The position numbers were made by a program, and so were the translations under genes. Under the pieces are notes generated by a model. It saw only the letters and a program-made list of their open reading frames with translations, was not told the origin of the DNA and made no database searches. From Legionellales bacterium (GTDB lineage Bacteria; Pseudomonadota; Gammaproteobacteria; Eutrophobiales; Eutrophobiaceae): a DNA stretch of 64,000 nucleotides. This document shows, one piece after another, positions 8,266-21,851 of the stretch. Each line of letters opens with the position of its first letter. The first letter of the stretch is position 1. The DNA lies in contig PBJS01000025.1 of NCBI GenBank assembly GCA_002721165.1, positions 1 through 64,000 on the forward strand, read 5' to 3'.

Positions 8266-9057
8266 ATGGTGGCCAATAAAAAACCAATTGTACTAGTTAT
8301 TGCAGGTCATGATCCGTCAGGGGGTGCTGGAATTCAAGCTGATATTGAAAGTATAGTAAATACTGGATGTCATGCGGTAACAGTAATTACATCATTAACA
8401 GCACAAAATACTAGTGAAGTTACAAATATTTCTTACCAAGATCCTATTTTTTTTAAAGAACAAATTAAACTAATACTTAATGATTTCAATGTTTCTACAT
8501 GTAAAATCGGAATGATTGGTAATGTTGATCTCGTTAATATAATACATAAAGAATTATCAGATATTAAAATCCCTATCATCTTAGATCCGATTATAGATTC
8601 TGGAACTGGTAAAAATCTTTCGCCTAAAAAAACATATGAAAGTATCTTAAGTTTGCTATTACCATTAACAACAATAATTACGCCAAATAGTATAGAAGCA
8701 AAAATACTTGCTGAGACTGAAGATTTAAAAAATGCTGGCAGTAAATTACTAAGTCGCGGAAGGGGAAGCGTTTTAATAACTGGATCACATGAAGAATCAA
8801 GTGATGTTATAAATACGCTCTATAAAAGAGATGCCCCGCCAATAGAGTACACATGGAAAAGATTGCCTGGTTCCTTTCATGGCTCGGGTTGTACATTATC
8901 ATCAAGAATTGCTGCAAATTTAGCTCTTGGAAATAATCTGGATAATGCTGTAGAAGAGGCCCAAAAATATACATGGCACACTCTAAAAAATGGTTCAAAG
9001 CTTGGAAAAGGTCAGATTCATCCAAACCGTTTTTTTAATAAAAACGACAATATTTAA
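8266..9057 (+). CDS. thiD: Hydroxymethylpyrimidine/phosphomethylpyrimidine kinase
   Basis: Ribokinase-family enzyme that phosphorylates HMP and then HMP-phosphate, giving HMP-PP for thiamine synthesis. It has 263 residues with the N-terminal AGHDPSGGAGIQADI substrate loop and the C-terminal GSFHGSGCTLSS nucleotide/anion-hole motif. It starts 15 bases after hemJ. thiE follows, so the two pyrimidine-branch thiamine genes are adjacent. No TPP riboswitch core was seen upstream of the run. Confidence 0.94.
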   Translation: MVANKKPIVLVIAGHDPSGGAGIQADIESIVNTGCHAVTVITSLTAQNTSEVTNISYQDPIFFKEQIKLILNDFNVSTCKIGMIGNVDLVNIIHKELSDIKIPIILDPIIDSGTGKNLSPKKTYESILSLLLPLTTIITPNSIEAKILAETEDLKNAGSKLLSRGRGSVLITGSHEESSDVINTLYKRDAPPIEYTWKRLPGSFHGSGCTLSSRIAANLALGNNLDNAVEEAQKYTWHTLKNGSKLGKGQIHPNRFFNKNDNI

Positions 9058-9088
9058 TGAAATCTTTAATGGTTATCTTTTACAAGTT

Positions 9089-9724
9089 ATGAACATGCCA
9101 AAATCAGGGGGAATTTATGTAATTAGCGATTACAGAAATCGTAAGACTGATGAATTTTTAGAAATAACAGAAAAGATACTTAATGCTGGCATATCACTTT
9201 TTCAGTTTCGCGATAAAAACTCAAAATATGCAACAAAAAGAATGTTAGCAAAAAAATTACAGGCACTTTGTAAAAAATATAAAACTCCATTTATTATCAA
9301 TGATGATGTAGAACTAGCAAAGGAAATCTCCGCTGACGGAGTTCATCTAGGTAAATATGATATGAAAATTAAAGAAGCTAAAGAAATTCTCGGTAAAAAA
9401 ATAATTGGGGCTTCATGTTACAACAATCTTGAATTTGCAATATCCGCAGAAAAATCAGGGGCTAGCTATATTGCATTTGGATCGTTTTTTAATTCTCAGA
9501 CGAAACCACACACTAATAGTGTCGGGGTTGAATTGCTTATTAAATCAAAATTAAAACTAAAAATACCAATAGTTGCAATTGGTGGAATAACACCAGAAAA
9601 TGGTAAGCAGCTTATTAAAAATAATGCTGATTTTTTAGCCGTTATAAGTGGAATTTATGGATCATCGAATGTAGAAAATAATGTTTTAGCATATAAAAAA
9701 TTGTTTTGCCCATCATTAAAATGA
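9089..9724 (+). CDS. thiE: Thiamine-phosphate synthase
   Basis: Joins HMP-PP and thiazole phosphate to make thiamine phosphate. The open frame extends upstream to 8990 inside thiD, but ATG 9089 gives 211 residues, the normal ThiE length; ATG 9095 is an alternative. Motifs: FQFRDKNS (pyrophosphate site), [21 protein letters not shown] and [10 protein letters not shown]. It starts 31 bases after thiD, and its TGA stop overlaps the hemL start as ATGA, so hemL is likely translationally coupled. Confidence 0.93.
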   Translation: MNMPKSGGIYVISDYRNRKTDEFLEITEKILNAGISLFQFRDKNSKYATKRMLAKKLQALCKKYKTPFIINDDVELAKEISADGVHLGKYDMKIKEAKEILGKKIIGASCYNNLEFAISAEKSGASYIAFGSFFNSQTKPHTNSVGVELLIKSKLKLKIPIVAIGGITPENGKQLIKNNADFLAVISGIYGSSNVENNVLAYKKLFCPSLK

Positions 9725-10998
9725 CAAAAAAATTATTCAATGAAGCTAAAAGGTATATTCCAGGTGGAGTTAACTCACCGGTTCGTGCTTTCAAAGCTGT
9801 ATCAGGTACACCGCTTTTTATAGACAGGGCTTCGGGTTCTTATTTGTATGACACTGAAAATAAAAAATATATAGACTACGTTGGATCTTGGGGGCCAATG
9901 GTAGTAGGACATTGCCATCCCGAAGTAATTAAAGCAGTACATGATTCAGTCGATAACGGCTTAAGTTTTGGCGCACCAACTGAGATTGAGACTCAGATGG
10001 CTAATAAGATTTGTGAGCTCATGCCATCAATTGAAAAAATTCGTATGGTGAATTCAGGAACAGAGGCAGCCATGAGCGCTATTAGACTGGCAAGAGGTTA
10101 CACCAAAAGAGATATGATTATTAAATTTGAAGGTTGTTATCATGGTCATACTGATTCATTACTCGTTAAAGCTGGATCAGGAGCTCTAACATTCGGTGTA
10201 CCAAGCTCACCCGGAGTCCCTGAAGATCTTGCCAAACAAACAGTAACGCTTACCTATAATGATATTGATCAACTCAAAGATACATTTAAAAGTATTGGCG
10301 AAAAAATTGCAGCGGTTATTATTGAACCCATAGCAGGAAATATGAGTTTAGTACCCGCAAATAAAAAATTCTTAGAAATACTTAGAAAGCTCTGTAGTGA
10401 AAATGAGACTATATTAATTTTTGATGAAGTAATGACAGGGTTTCGAGTTGCATTGGGTGGTGCTCAATCAATATATAATATTACCCCCGATTTAACTATA
10501 CTCGGTAAAATTATTGGGGGCGGGATGCCTGTTGGGGCCTTTGGCGGAAAAGAAAATATTATGAGTCATATTTCCCCAGATGGACCTATATACCAAGCCG
10601 GTACACTGTCTGGAAATCCGATTGCCATGAGTGCGGGACTCGCTACTTTAGATCTAATTTCAACAAAAGGATTCCATAAATCTCTTAAACAAAAAACAGA
10701 AATGATAGTTAATGGAATCAGTGAATCTGCTGAAAAAATGAATGTATCATTAACAATAAATTATGTTTGCGGTATGTTTGGGCTATTTTTCAGTGAAGAA
10801 ACAATCATCGACTCTTTTGAAAAAGTTATTGCTTGTAATAAGGATTATTACAATATTTTTTTCCACGGTATGTTAGAGGAAGGAATATATTTAGCGCCAT
10901 CCCCCTTTGAAGCTGGCTTTGTCTCATCTTCACACTCTGATGATGATATAAGTTCAACAATAAATGCAACTAAAAAGATTTTTAAAAAAATTGATTAG
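9721..10998 (+). CDS. hemL: Glutamate-1-semialdehyde 2,1-aminomutase
   Basis: PLP enzyme that converts glutamate-1-semialdehyde to 5-aminolevulinate, the first committed haem precursor in the C5 pathway. Read from ATG 9721 it has 425 residues (E. coli HemL has 426). The PLP lysine is K263 in [16 protein letters not shown], and VNSGTEA is present. The open frame extends to a TTG at 9706, but the ATG overlapping the thiE stop is far more likely. It converges on rraA with a 55-base gap that holds no clear terminator. Confidence 0.95.
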   Translation: MTKKLFNEAKRYIPGGVNSPVRAFKAVSGTPLFIDRASGSYLYDTENKKYIDYVGSWGPMVVGHCHPEVIKAVHDSVDNGLSFGAPTEIETQMANKICELMPSIEKIRMVNSGTEAAMSAIRLARGYTKRDMIIKFEGCYHGHTDSLLVKAGSGALTFGVPSSPGVPEDLAKQTVTLTYNDIDQLKDTFKSIGEKIAAVIIEPIAGNMSLVPANKKFLEILRKLCSENETILIFDEVMTGFRVALGGAQSIYNITPDLTILGKIIGGGMPVGAFGGKENIMSHISPDGPIYQAGTLSGNPIAMSAGLATLDLISTKGFHKSLKQKTEMIVNGISESAEKMNVSLTINYVCGMFGLFFSEETIIDSFEKVIACNKDYYNIFFHGMLEEGIYLAPSPFEAGFVSSSHSDDDISSTINATKKIFKKID

Positions 10999-11053
10999 AA
11001 ATATGTCAATATAAATTCGAGTCAAGAAGATCAAATATTGAAAAAAATTACTA

Positions 11054-11539
11054 TTAACTGATATTTATTTTCTTTTCTGAAACTATTATGCCATCGGTGT
11101 CAGCATAAATATATTCGCCAACATTGAATGTAATACCCGCAAAAGAAATAGGAATATCCCTGTTCCCTAATCCCTGTTTTTGACTTTTCCTTGGGTTAGT
11201 ATTTAATGCTTTAATGCCAATATTAATCGTTGAAAGAATATTGGCATCACGGACACAACCAAAGACTATTATTCCAGACCAACCATTTTCCATACCTAAC
11301 TTTGCGAGCATATCACCAACCATTGCACAACGCAGAGACTCTTCTCCATCAACAATAAGCACACGACCATCACCTGGTTCTTCCAAAGCTTTTCTTACTA
11401 AACTATTATCTTCGAACGCTTTTATTGTAGATATTGCGCCATGAAATATTTTTTTTCCGCCATAATCCTTAAAAATAGGTAAAGCAACCTTAAGGTCTTC
11501 GCCGTACTCGTCATATAGATCTGCTGTTTTAAAAATCAT
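11054..11539 (-). CDS. rraA: RraA family protein
   Basis: At 161 residues it matches E. coli RraA in length and in pattern (GGK...F.G.I.TIKAFEDN, GRVLIVDGEESLRCAMVGD, YADTDGIIVSE). RraA binds RNase E and dampens its activity. The wider family also includes 4-hydroxy-4-methyl-2-oxoglutarate aldolases, and the G-D...R-D residues of that active site are present. Aldolase activity therefore cannot be excluded. It is the last gene of the leftward run glmU / nitrilase / rraA. Confidence 0.82.
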   Translation of the reverse strand: MIFKTADLYDEYGEDLKVALPIFKDYGGKKIFHGAISTIKAFEDNSLVRKALEEPGDGRVLIVDGEESLRCAMVGDMLAKLGMENGWSGIIVFGCVRDANILSTINIGIKALNTNPRKSQKQGLGNRDIPISFAGITFNVGEYIYADTDGIIVSEKKINIS

Positions 11540-11557
11540 CTTAAAACCTTTCTTTAT

Positions 11558-12346
11558 TCATCGCTCATAAAATTCAGGACGCCTATCAGAAAACAAATTA
11601 TTGTTTTTAGTTATAAATTTATCGTGACTCTCAGTTGGATTAATATCAGTAATGTAACAAGCTTCTCTTTGTGATGCAGCCCTAAAAATAATTTCTCCCT
11701 TTGGTGAAACGATCTGGCTTTTTCCGGTGAAACGCAAAATACCGTTAGGCCTATTATCCGCTCCAAAACGATTTGCTGTGATAGCAAATACCTTATTCTC
11801 AAGGCATCGAGTTAACATTGTTTTCTGACAAAAATTAAGCACTAAATTTGAAGGATGGCAAATAATCTCCGCCTTGTTCATTGCAAGTGTTCGCGTCACT
11901 TCTGGGAATGCCCAGTCGAAGCAGATCATCATGCCCAACTTCACGCCATTTACTTCATTGACCTCCAAAGGTATATCGCCGGGGCTCATACAAAATTTTT
12001 CTTCGTTGAATAAATGTAATTTTCTATAAATGTGAATAATGCCTTGAGGACCAACTAGTGCCGAACTATTAAAACATTTGTCTTTATCTTTTTCTGCAAA
12101 GCCAATGACTATATGCATGTTATTTTTATGACATAAATTTACAATACTATCTATATGTATCGAATGGTTTGGATCTTCTGCTAATGAAAGTGCCTCCTTA
12201 GCATCTTTAAAATAATATCCAGACAACGCTAACTCTGGCAATACGATTAAATCTGCATCAACCATATCAAGAGCATTGACTATCTTTTTTACATTCGCAG
12301 CTACTTTTCCGAACTTTGGGCGAAATTGATAAAAGCCAACTTTCAT
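11558..12346 (-). CDS. Carbon-nitrogen hydrolase (nitrilase superfamily)
   Basis: Cytoplasmic amidase/nitrilase-fold enzyme of 262 residues with the complete Glu-Lys-Cys triad: E38 in VLPELALSGY, K109 in YRKLHLF and C142 in MMICFDWAFPE. The substrate cannot be named from sequence; omega-amidase-like, N-carbamoyl-amine hydrolase and other branches share these motifs. It lies 12 bases downstream of glmU and 18 bases upstream of rraA on the same strand, so the three are probably co-transcribed. Confidence 0.85.
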   Translation of the reverse strand: MKVGFYQFRPKFGKVAANVKKIVNALDMVDADLIVLPELALSGYYFKDAKEALSLAEDPNHSIHIDSIVNLCHKNNMHIVIGFAEKDKDKCFNSSALVGPQGIIHIYRKLHLFNEEKFCMSPGDIPLEVNEVNGVKLGMMICFDWAFPEVTRTLAMNKAEIICHPSNLVLNFCQKTMLTRCLENKVFAITANRFGADNRPNGILRFTGKSQIVSPKGEIIFRAASQREACYITDINPTESHDKFITKNNNLFSDRRPEFYER

Positions 12347-12358
12347 TTCTATTAAATA

Positions 12359-13720
12359 TTACTTTTTCTTTGGTCTTTCCCAGGATGGGATCGATTTTTG
12401 TTCAGTCCTGCTAATCGCCAAACTGTTGCTATCTACGTCTTTTGTTATTGTCGTACCTGCGGCTATTGTTGAGCCATCTTTAATTTTTACTGGTGCAATT
12501 AATTGGACGTCAGAACCTACAAAAACATTGTCGCCAATTGTTGTTTTATTTTTCTTAGCACCATCATAATTACAGGTAATCACTCCAGCACCTATATTTG
12601 TATCACAACCAATCTCAGCATCGCCAATATAACTCAAATGATTTGCTTTAGTTTTTTTACCAAGCAAACTTTTTTTAATTTCAACAAAATTTCCCACATG
12701 AACCTGATCATCTAGCACAGAATCAGGGCGAATACGTGCAAATGGGCCAATATGACAATCATTACCAATAACCGAATTTTCAATTACAGAATTTGCAAAA
12801 ATTTTTACGTTATTGCCAATAACTGCATCTTTGATTACGCAATTTGGGGCAATACTAATGTTATTTCCTAATTTTAATTTACCTTCCATCACAACATTTA
12901 CATCAATTTCATTATCGTGCCCAATTTCCAACTCTCCTCGTAAATCAAACCTTGAAGGATCAGCAATACCAACACCCTCATCCATTAAACGGTGTGCTTG
13001 CACTATTTGATAATAACGTTCTGCCTCAGAAAGCTGTGAGCGTGTATTAATTCCCTGAACCTCTATCATTGATTCCGCTAAAACTGGGAAAACCTTAACA
13101 TTATCATTTACTGCCATCTCAACAATATTAGTTAAATAATATTCATTCTGCTTATTTTTATTATTGAGAGAATTTACCCAATGATTCAAAATTTCTGCTC
13201 TAACAACCAAAAATCCAGCATTAACTTCGCAGATTTTTTGTTGTTCTTCTGTTGCATCCTTTTCTTCGATAATGGCAATAATGTCATCATTGCTATCGCG
13301 TATTATTCGTCCATACCCATAAGGTTCGTCGAAATACGCTGTCAAAAGGGAAAACCCAGTATCGGCTGCGGCCTCAACTAATTTTATAAGTGATGTTTCG
13401 CTAATTAATGGAACATCCCCGTAAAGTACTAAAATATCATCAGACTTTGGTATATTAGGCAGAACTTGTTGCACTGCGTGTCCTGTCCCTAGCTGTTCTT
13501 CTTGCTCAACCCAAGAAATTTGAGAATCTTTTAATGTATTTTGAACTTCCTCTCCGCCAAAGCCATAAACAATATAAATCTCCCGATGCTCTATTTTCAT
13601 TGCCGCTTCATAAACATGTGTAAGCAATGGCTTGCCTGCCAAAAGATTTAAGACCTTTGGTCTACTAGAGTGCATTCGCTTTCCTTGGCCAGCGGCTAAA
13701 ATAATAATGCTGAGACTCAA
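12359..13720 (-). CDS. glmU: Bifunctional GlmU (GlcN-1-P acetyltransferase / UDP-GlcNAc pyrophosphorylase)
   Basis: Makes UDP-GlcNAc, the precursor of peptidoglycan and lipid A. The 453-residue protein has an N-terminal uridylyltransferase domain (AAGQGKRM at 9-16, then SRPKVL) and, from about residue 250, a left-handed beta-helix of hexapeptide repeats. The acetyltransferase segment NHLSYIGDAEIG...NYDGAKK is intact. It follows atpC on the same strand after 122 bases, the classical atp-glmU order. An imperfect hairpin in that gap (13767-13793) lacks a good U tract. Confidence 0.96.
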   Translation of the reverse strand: MSLSIIILAAGQGKRMHSSRPKVLNLLAGKPLLTHVYEAAMKIEHREIYIVYGFGGEEVQNTLKDSQISWVEQEEQLGTGHAVQQVLPNIPKSDDILVLYGDVPLISETSLIKLVEAAADTGFSLLTAYFDEPYGYGRIIRDSNDDIIAIIEEKDATEEQQKICEVNAGFLVVRAEILNHWVNSLNNKNKQNEYYLTNIVEMAVNDNVKVFPVLAESMIEVQGINTRSQLSEAERYYQIVQAHRLMDEGVGIADPSRFDLRGELEIGHDNEIDVNVVMEGKLKLGNNISIAPNCVIKDAVIGNNVKIFANSVIENSVIGNDCHIGPFARIRPDSVLDDQVHVGNFVEIKKSLLGKKTKANHLSYIGDAEIGCDTNIGAGVITCNYDGAKKNKTTIGDNVFVGSDVQLIAPVKIKDGSTIAAGTTITKDVDSNSLAISRTEQKSIPSWERPKKK

Positions 13721-13842
13721 TTTAAAAAATACCTCTCTGTGATTAGTTTAAAAATTTTTACAGGATTATATCTGCGCTAGTAGCAGAGATATATGATTGA
13801 TTTCGTATGAAAGATATATAAAGCTATTGGAAATTCGTCTAA

Positions 13843-14265
13843 TTATCGTCCGGAACGTTTTCTTAAACGCTGTAATGTCTGTAATTGAGCCGCAGCTTCT
13901 GCGAGCGCTACCTGAGCCTTGGCATAATCAATTTTAGAATCTTTCTCGTGCAATGCCTTTTCAGCTTCTTCTTTTGCTTTCACTACAGCTGCCTCGTCTA
14001 AATCCTCCGCACGCTCAGCTGTGTCAGATAAAACGGTAATTATACTTGGTTGTACTTCCAGAAGCCCGCCTGAAACATAAAAAGCTGATTCGTTACCATC
14101 AACATCCATCACCCTGACTTCTCCCGGGGTCATTTTGGTTACCAAAGGCGTATGGCCTGGAGCAATTCCAACTTCCCCCATAATAGCTGGCGCAAAAACC
14201 ATTTGAGCTTCCCCTGAAAATATTTCTTTTTCAGCGCTTACAATATCAACTTGAATTGTATTCAT
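13843..14265 (-). CDS. atpC: ATP synthase epsilon subunit
   Basis: Central-stalk subunit of F1 that couples rotation and can inhibit ATP hydrolysis. 140 residues: an N-terminal beta-sandwich (VDIVSAEKEIFSGEAQ; IAPGHTPLVT) and a C-terminal two-helix arm ending in basic residues (LQRLRKRSGR). It is the last gene of the atp operon, 16 bases after atpD. Confidence 0.96.
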   Translation of the reverse strand: MNTIQVDIVSAEKEIFSGEAQMVFAPAIMGEVGIAPGHTPLVTKMTPGEVRVMDVDGNESAFYVSGGLLEVQPSIITVLSDTAERAEDLDEAAVVKAKEEAEKALHEKDSKIDYAKAQVALAEAAAQLQTLQRLRKRSGR

Positions 14266-14281
14266 AAAATATCTTTATTAA

Positions 14282-15697
<1,416 letters not shown>

Positions 15698-15730
15698 TCA
15701 GTTTTTATTATTTAATAAAAATCAATTCGA

Positions 15731-16594
15731 CTAAACAGCGGCTGCGCCCGCAACAATCTCAGATAATTCTTGAGTAATTGCCGCTTGTCTTGCCTTGTTA
15801 TATATAAGTTGTAGCTCATCAATAAGTGCGCCGGCATTTTCTGTTGCACTTTTCATAGCAACCATTCGTGCTGCCATTTCACATGATATATTTTCAATGA
15901 CACCAGCGTAAACTTGTGACTCAATATAACGCGACAAGAAACCGTCTAGTACTTCTTCGGCATCAGGCTCATAAATATAATCCCAATAACTTGCATAGTT
16001 TTCTTTTTCATCCGGCTCGCCAGGCACTAACTGTTGAATAACCGGTGTTTGAACCATTGAGTTCACAAATTGATTTGAAACTAAATGCACTTCATCAATA
16101 TCTCCATCTCTATAAGCATTTAGCATGATCATTATAGTTCCAATTAATTCTTCAGGATTTGGTTCGTCGCCTATATGAGTAACTTGGCCAATAATATTTA
16201 CGCCAATTGATCCAAAAAAACCAGCTGCCTTTGTCCCAATAACACAAAGATCAATTTCTTTTCCTTCTATTTCCCAATTTTGAATCTTTTTTAAAAGCAT
16301 ACGAAACATATTTGCATTTAGACCGCCACATAATCCTCGGTCCGTTGAAACAACAATCAAACCAATTCTTTTAACCTCTTCGCGTGTTACAAGATAAGGA
16401 TGCTTATACTCTGGATTCGCATGAGCAAGGTGTGATATCACATTACGAATCTTTTCTGAATAAGGACGAGCGGCAAGCATGCGATCTTGGGCTTTACGCA
16501 TTTTACTAGCTGCTACCATTTCCATAGCTTTTGTGATCTTTTGTGTATTTTTTACACTTGCAATCTTTGTTCTTACTTCCTTTCCGCCCGCCAT
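15731..16594 (-). CDS. atpG: ATP synthase gamma subunit
   Basis: Rotating central shaft of F1. 287 residues with the conserved N-terminal coiled-coil helix ([19 protein letters not shown]), the middle [13 protein letters not shown] motif and the C-terminal helix ([14 protein letters not shown]...[13 protein letters not shown]). It sits between atpA and atpD with short gaps in the usual operon order. Confidence 0.98.
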   Translation of the reverse strand: MAGGKEVRTKIASVKNTQKITKAMEMVAASKMRKAQDRMLAARPYSEKIRNVISHLAHANPEYKHPYLVTREEVKRIGLIVVSTDRGLCGGLNANMFRMLLKKIQNWEIEGKEIDLCVIGTKAAGFFGSIGVNIIGQVTHIGDEPNPEELIGTIMIMLNAYRDGDIDEVHLVSNQFVNSMVQTPVIQQLVPGEPDEKENYASYWDYIYEPDAEEVLDGFLSRYIESQVYAGVIENISCEMAARMVAMKSATENAGALIDELQLIYNKARQAAITQELSEIVAGAAAV

Positions 16595-16619
16595 ATTTTT
16601 TCTTGCCTATTTCTAATTA

Positions 16620-18161
16620 TTACCAAGTATTATTTTTTTTAAACTTATCAATCGCGCTATTCATTTCAGTTTCAATATCATCATCGTAATTACCCTCGAC
16701 ACCAATTTTATCCATTAAAGCCGATTGTTCACTTTTCATATAATCATGTAATGCTGATTCAAAAGCGCCAATTTTTTCCAGCTCGATATCGTCGATAAAA
16801 CCATTTTCTACAGCAAACAAACTGACGCCCATTTCAGCCACATTTAAAGGGGTATATTGTTTTTGCTTCATTAACTCCATAACGCGTTGGCCTCGTTCTA
16901 GCTGTTTTCTTGTTGCCTCATCTAAATCAGACGCAAACTGGGCAAAAGCTGCTAGTTCACGATATTGAGCAAGCGCCAACCGAACGCCGCCGCCTAGTTT
17001 TTTAATAATCTTGGTTTGTGCAGCACCGCCTACTCGCGATACCGACAGCCCTGCGTTAATAGCTGGTCTAAAACCTGAGTTAAAAAGGTCTGATTCTAAA
17101 AATATCTGACCATCGGTTATTGAAATCACATTGGTCGGAACGAAAGCAGAAACGTCTCCTGCTTGTGTTTCGATAATTGGTAATGCAGTTAATGAACCTG
17201 TTTTACCTTTGACTTCCCCGTTTGTAATCTTTTCTACATAATCTTCATTAATTCGCGAAGCACGTTCTAACAAACGGGAATGTAAATAAAATACATCGCC
17301 GGGATATGCCTCACGTCCTGGAGGACGTTTCAACAACAATGAAACCTGACGGTATGCCCATGCTTGTTTTGTTAAATCATCATAAATGATTAATGCATCT
17401 TCGCCACGATCACGAAAATATTCACCCATAGCGCAACCACCGTATGGAGCAATGTATTGCATCGCTGCAGATTCTGATGCAGTTGCTGCAACAACAATTG
17501 TGTGTTCCATTGCGCCGTGTTCTTCGAGTTTCTTTATAACAACATTAATGGATGATGCTTTTTGACCAACTGCAACATAGATACACTTAACGCCGGTGCC
17601 TTTTTGATTAATAATTGCATCGATTGCAACAGCAGTTTTACCTGTTTGACGATCACCAATAATTAACTCCCTTTGGCCGCGGCCAATAGGCACCATAGAA
17701 TCAATCGATTTAAGGCCTGTTTGGACAGGCTGGCCTACAGATTTTCTCGCGATGACTCCTGGTGCAATTTTTTCAATCGGCGAAGTTTCCTTTGTATTAA
17801 TTTCACCCTTGCCATCAATTGGATTACCTAGCGCATCAACAACGCGCCCTAACAAACCATCTCCGACAGGAACTTCAAGAATACGCTTTGTACATTTTAC
17901 AACATCGCCTTCAGAAATATGTTCATAACTACCCATGATAACTGCGCCAACGGAATCACGTTCCAAATTCAACGCTAAACCATACGTATTGCTAGGAAAC
18001 TCGATCATCTCCCCCTGCATTACATCGCTTAAACCATGTATTCTAGCAACACCGTCGGCAAGACTAACAACCGTGCCCTCAGTACGTGCTTCGGTATCTA
18101 GATCAAGTTCTTTAATCTTCTTTTTAATTAAATCACTAATTTCAGTTGCACTAATAGACAT
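16620..18161 (-). CDS. atpA: ATP synthase alpha subunit
   Basis: Non-catalytic nucleotide-binding F1 subunit. ATG 18161 is chosen over an upstream extension to 18194, which would overlap atpH. It gives 513 residues, the same as E. coli AtpA, and is preceded by an AGAGGA ribosome-binding site. The P-loop GDRQTGKT lies around residue 170, and the VGQKASSI and [15 protein letters not shown] segments are present. Confidence 0.97.
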   Translation of the reverse strand: MSISATEISDLIKKKIKELDLDTEARTEGTVVSLADGVARIHGLSDVMQGEMIEFPSNTYGLALNLERDSVGAVIMGSYEHISEGDVVKCTKRILEVPVGDGLLGRVVDALGNPIDGKGEINTKETSPIEKIAPGVIARKSVGQPVQTGLKSIDSMVPIGRGQRELIIGDRQTGKTAVAIDAIINQKGTGVKCIYVAVGQKASSINVVIKKLEEHGAMEHTIVVAATASESAAMQYIAPYGGCAMGEYFRDRGEDALIIYDDLTKQAWAYRQVSLLLKRPPGREAYPGDVFYLHSRLLERASRINEDYVEKITNGEVKGKTGSLTALPIIETQAGDVSAFVPTNVISITDGQIFLESDLFNSGFRPAINAGLSVSRVGGAAQTKIIKKLGGGVRLALAQYRELAAFAQFASDLDEATRKQLERGQRVMELMKQKQYTPLNVAEMGVSLFAVENGFIDDIELEKIGAFESALHDYMKSEQSALMDKIGVEGNYDDDIETEMNSAIDKFKKNNTW

Positions 18162-18183
18162 ATGCCTTTCCTCTTTAAAAAAA

Positions 18184-18720
18184 CTATTGGGCAATTACAT
18201 TATTTAATTCTTCTAGGCGTCCACGTAATGATGCATCAACTACGGAATCACCAACTCTAATTATTACACCACCGATCAAATCTTTATTTTCTTCGATATT
18301 AATATCAATTTTATTGCCAGTACGCTTACTCAGGGATTCACTTATTTTTTTTATCTGATTTTCATTTAATGGATAGGCTGTTATTACATCAACCTCACTA
18401 ATATCTTCCGCTGCTGAACGTTTCTGCTCGAACAAAACAGATATTTCCGAAGCCAAACCAATACGTCCCGCATCAACACAAATCTTGACAAAGTTTTTAC
18501 CTGATTGAGTTAGTTTGTTTTCGCATATATCAACAATAAATTGATAAAGTTCGTCAGCACTTATTTTTGGACTAGCAATAACTCTCTGCATATCACTGTC
18601 GCGAACAATCACGCTTAGCAAATTTAGCATTGTTGACCACTCACTTAATTTACCCTCCTCCAAAGCCTGCGAAAAAGCTGCTTCTGCGTAGGGTCTTACA
18701 ATCGTTGTTTTTTCTAACAT
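18184..18720 (-). CDS. atpH: ATP synthase delta subunit
   Basis: Part of the peripheral stator that links F1 to subunit b. 178 residues, matching the OSCP/delta family length. The N-terminal helix bundle starts [15 protein letters not shown], and the C-terminal domain carries the family motif [23 protein letters not shown] (given here in part: GGVIIRVGD). It lies between atpF and atpA with 22-27 base gaps. Confidence 0.95.
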   Translation of the reverse strand: MLEKTTIVRPYAEAAFSQALEEGKLSEWSTMLNLLSVIVRDSDMQRVIASPKISADELYQFIVDICENKLTQSGKNFVKICVDAGRIGLASEISVLFEQKRSAAEDISEVDVITAYPLNENQIKKISESLSKRTGNKIDINIEENKDLIGGVIIRVGDSVVDASLRGRLEELNNVIAQ

Positions 18721-18747
18721 TGAGTCTCTTCTCTTCTAAATTTATGA

Positions 18748-19218
18748 TTATAGTTTTTTGCTAATTTTAGCCAAAACTTCATCGTGTGCTTGTTGATCAA
18801 CTTCCCGCATTAATATTTGCTCAGCACCAGTAATTGCTAGAGCTGCAACTTGATTTCTCAGTTCTTGCCTTGTCTTTTCTTTTTCTTGTTCAATTTCACT
18901 TAATGCACTCTCTTTTATTCGATCTCCTTCTTTCTTGGCAATTTCCCTTGCTTCCTCAACAATTTCATCTCCGCGTTTTTGTGCTTGCGAAATAATTGTG
19001 GCTGCCTGCTCTTTGCCTTTATTTATTTCGGTTACTGATTTTTCCTGTGCATCAGCAAAATCTTTTTGACCCTGTTCTGCCGCTGCTAAACCATCAGCAA
19101 TACGGGCCTGGCGTTCCTCCATCCCTTTCAACAAAAGCGGCCAAACAAATTTCATCGTGAACCAAATAAACATGACGAAAGCTATACTCTGACCAATCAA
19201 GGTTGCATTAATATTCAT
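18748..19218 (-). CDS. atpF: ATP synthase subunit b
   Basis: Stator stalk of Fo. 156 residues, the same length as in E. coli. It has one N-terminal membrane helix (about 5-28, [20 protein letters not shown]) and then a long charged, alanine/glutamate/lysine-rich coiled coil that dimerises and binds delta. It lies 37 bases after atpE. Confidence 0.97.
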   Translation of the reverse strand: MNINATLIGQSIAFVMFIWFTMKFVWPLLLKGMEERQARIADGLAAAEQGQKDFADAQEKSVTEINKGKEQAATIISQAQKRGDEIVEEAREIAKKEGDRIKESALSEIEQEKEKTRQELRNQVAALAITGAEQILMREVDQQAHDEVLAKISKKL

Positions 19219-19255
19219 AATTGTAAGTACCTTATATTAATTCTAATCTACAAAA

Positions 19256-19495
<240 letters not shown>

Positions 19496-19514
19496 CTACC
19501 ACTCCTAAGTTTTA

Positions 19515-20806
<1,292 letters not shown>

Positions 20807-20906
20807 TTCTTATGTTTCGCACTAACTTTAAATATTGTCGACCCTTCGGTGCTAACAAACCAATGGGTTGCCACACCACCTTTTACATCTCTCAAAAGGG
20901 AAGGAA

Positions 20907-20935
20907 AGTATAAATATCTACCCTGTAATGATCAA
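20907..20935 (-). promoter_or_regulatory. Probable atp operon promoter
   Basis: Minus-strand TTGATC (20930-20935) and TATACT (20907-20912) are spaced 17 bases apart. They lie between the parB stop and atpI and predict a leader of about 95 nt. Confidence 0.55.
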
Positions 20936-20955
20936 TGACTGAGACGTCAATTTAT

Positions 20956-21825
20956 TTAATCTAGTCGTTTAAGTATTCCTTCAAGCTCGGCTAATGAATT
21001 GTAACTAATCTGTAATTTTCCACGGCCACTTGATTGATGTGTAATTAAAACTTTAGCAGCTAAACGTTCTGATAAGTCATTCTCCAGCTTGGTAATATTC
21101 GAATCTTTAACGTCATTTTTGGGTCTACTATGCTGATTACCATCTAAAAGTTGTTTAACCAAATTCTCCGTCGCTCGTACCGAGAGGCCCTGTTTTACTA
21201 TTTTTGTAGCCGATTCTAATTGTTTGTCTGGGCTTAATGAGAGCAACGTTCTTGCGTGTCCCATATCAAGTTTACCCGTTTCCAGCATTTTTTTTACGCC
21301 GTCATCTAGCTCCAATAATCTTAATAAATTTGATACCGCTGGCCTTGAACGTCCGACTGCATCTGCGACAGCATCGTGAGTCATTTCAAGTTCATTAATT
21401 AAACGCTCAAGTGCCCCTGCTTCTTCCAGTGGATTTAGATCTTCACGCTGAATATTCTCAATCAAGGCTAAACACATCGCCTCATTATCCGAAACATCTT
21501 TAATAATCACAGGAATATCATGTAGACCAGCTATTTGTGCTGCGCGCCATCGACGTTCGCCAGCGACTATTTCGTATGAATCTTTATTTGCTAGTGAACG
21601 CACTAAAATTGGTTGTACTAACCCCTGTGATTTAATTGTACCAGCAAGGCTTTGAAGAGCGTCTTGATCAAAATCACGCCGTGGTTGAAAGGATCCACGC
21701 TCGATAAGATCGATTGATAGCATTGTTAACGAGCTATTTTCCGGCGAAGATGCGAGGTTTGCGCCAGATACTTCCCCTAAAAGAGCATCAAGACCTTTAC
21801 CTAATCCACGTTTTTTTGCATTCAT
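20956..21825 (-). CDS. parB: Chromosome partitioning protein ParB
   Basis: CTP-dependent clamp that loads at parS sites and spreads to organise the origin region. 289 residues: N-terminal ParA-interaction region (KKRGLGKGLDALLG), CTP-binding motif GERRWRAAQ, ENIQREDLNP, a helix-turn-helix around DAVADAVGRSRPAVSNLLRL and a C-terminal dimerisation domain. It follows parA by 26 bases. I found no parS palindrome in the window. Confidence 0.96.
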   Translation of the reverse strand: MNAKKRGLGKGLDALLGEVSGANLASSPENSSLTMLSIDLIERGSFQPRRDFDQDALQSLAGTIKSQGLVQPILVRSLANKDSYEIVAGERRWRAAQIAGLHDIPVIIKDVSDNEAMCLALIENIQREDLNPLEEAGALERLINELEMTHDAVADAVGRSRPAVSNLLRLLELDDGVKKMLETGKLDMGHARTLLSLSPDKQLESATKIVKQGLSVRATENLVKQLLDGNQHSRPKNDVKDSNITKLENDLSERLAAKVLITHQSSGRGKLQISYNSLAELEGILKRLD

Positions 21826-21851
21826 AATCGTTGTTGTCTTAATTATTTGAT

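Noticed and set aside
13767..13793. Hairpin TATATCTGC/GCAGAGATATA between atpC and glmU as a terminator
   Set aside because: The stem is imperfect (two unpaired bases) and no U tract follows in the leftward direction.
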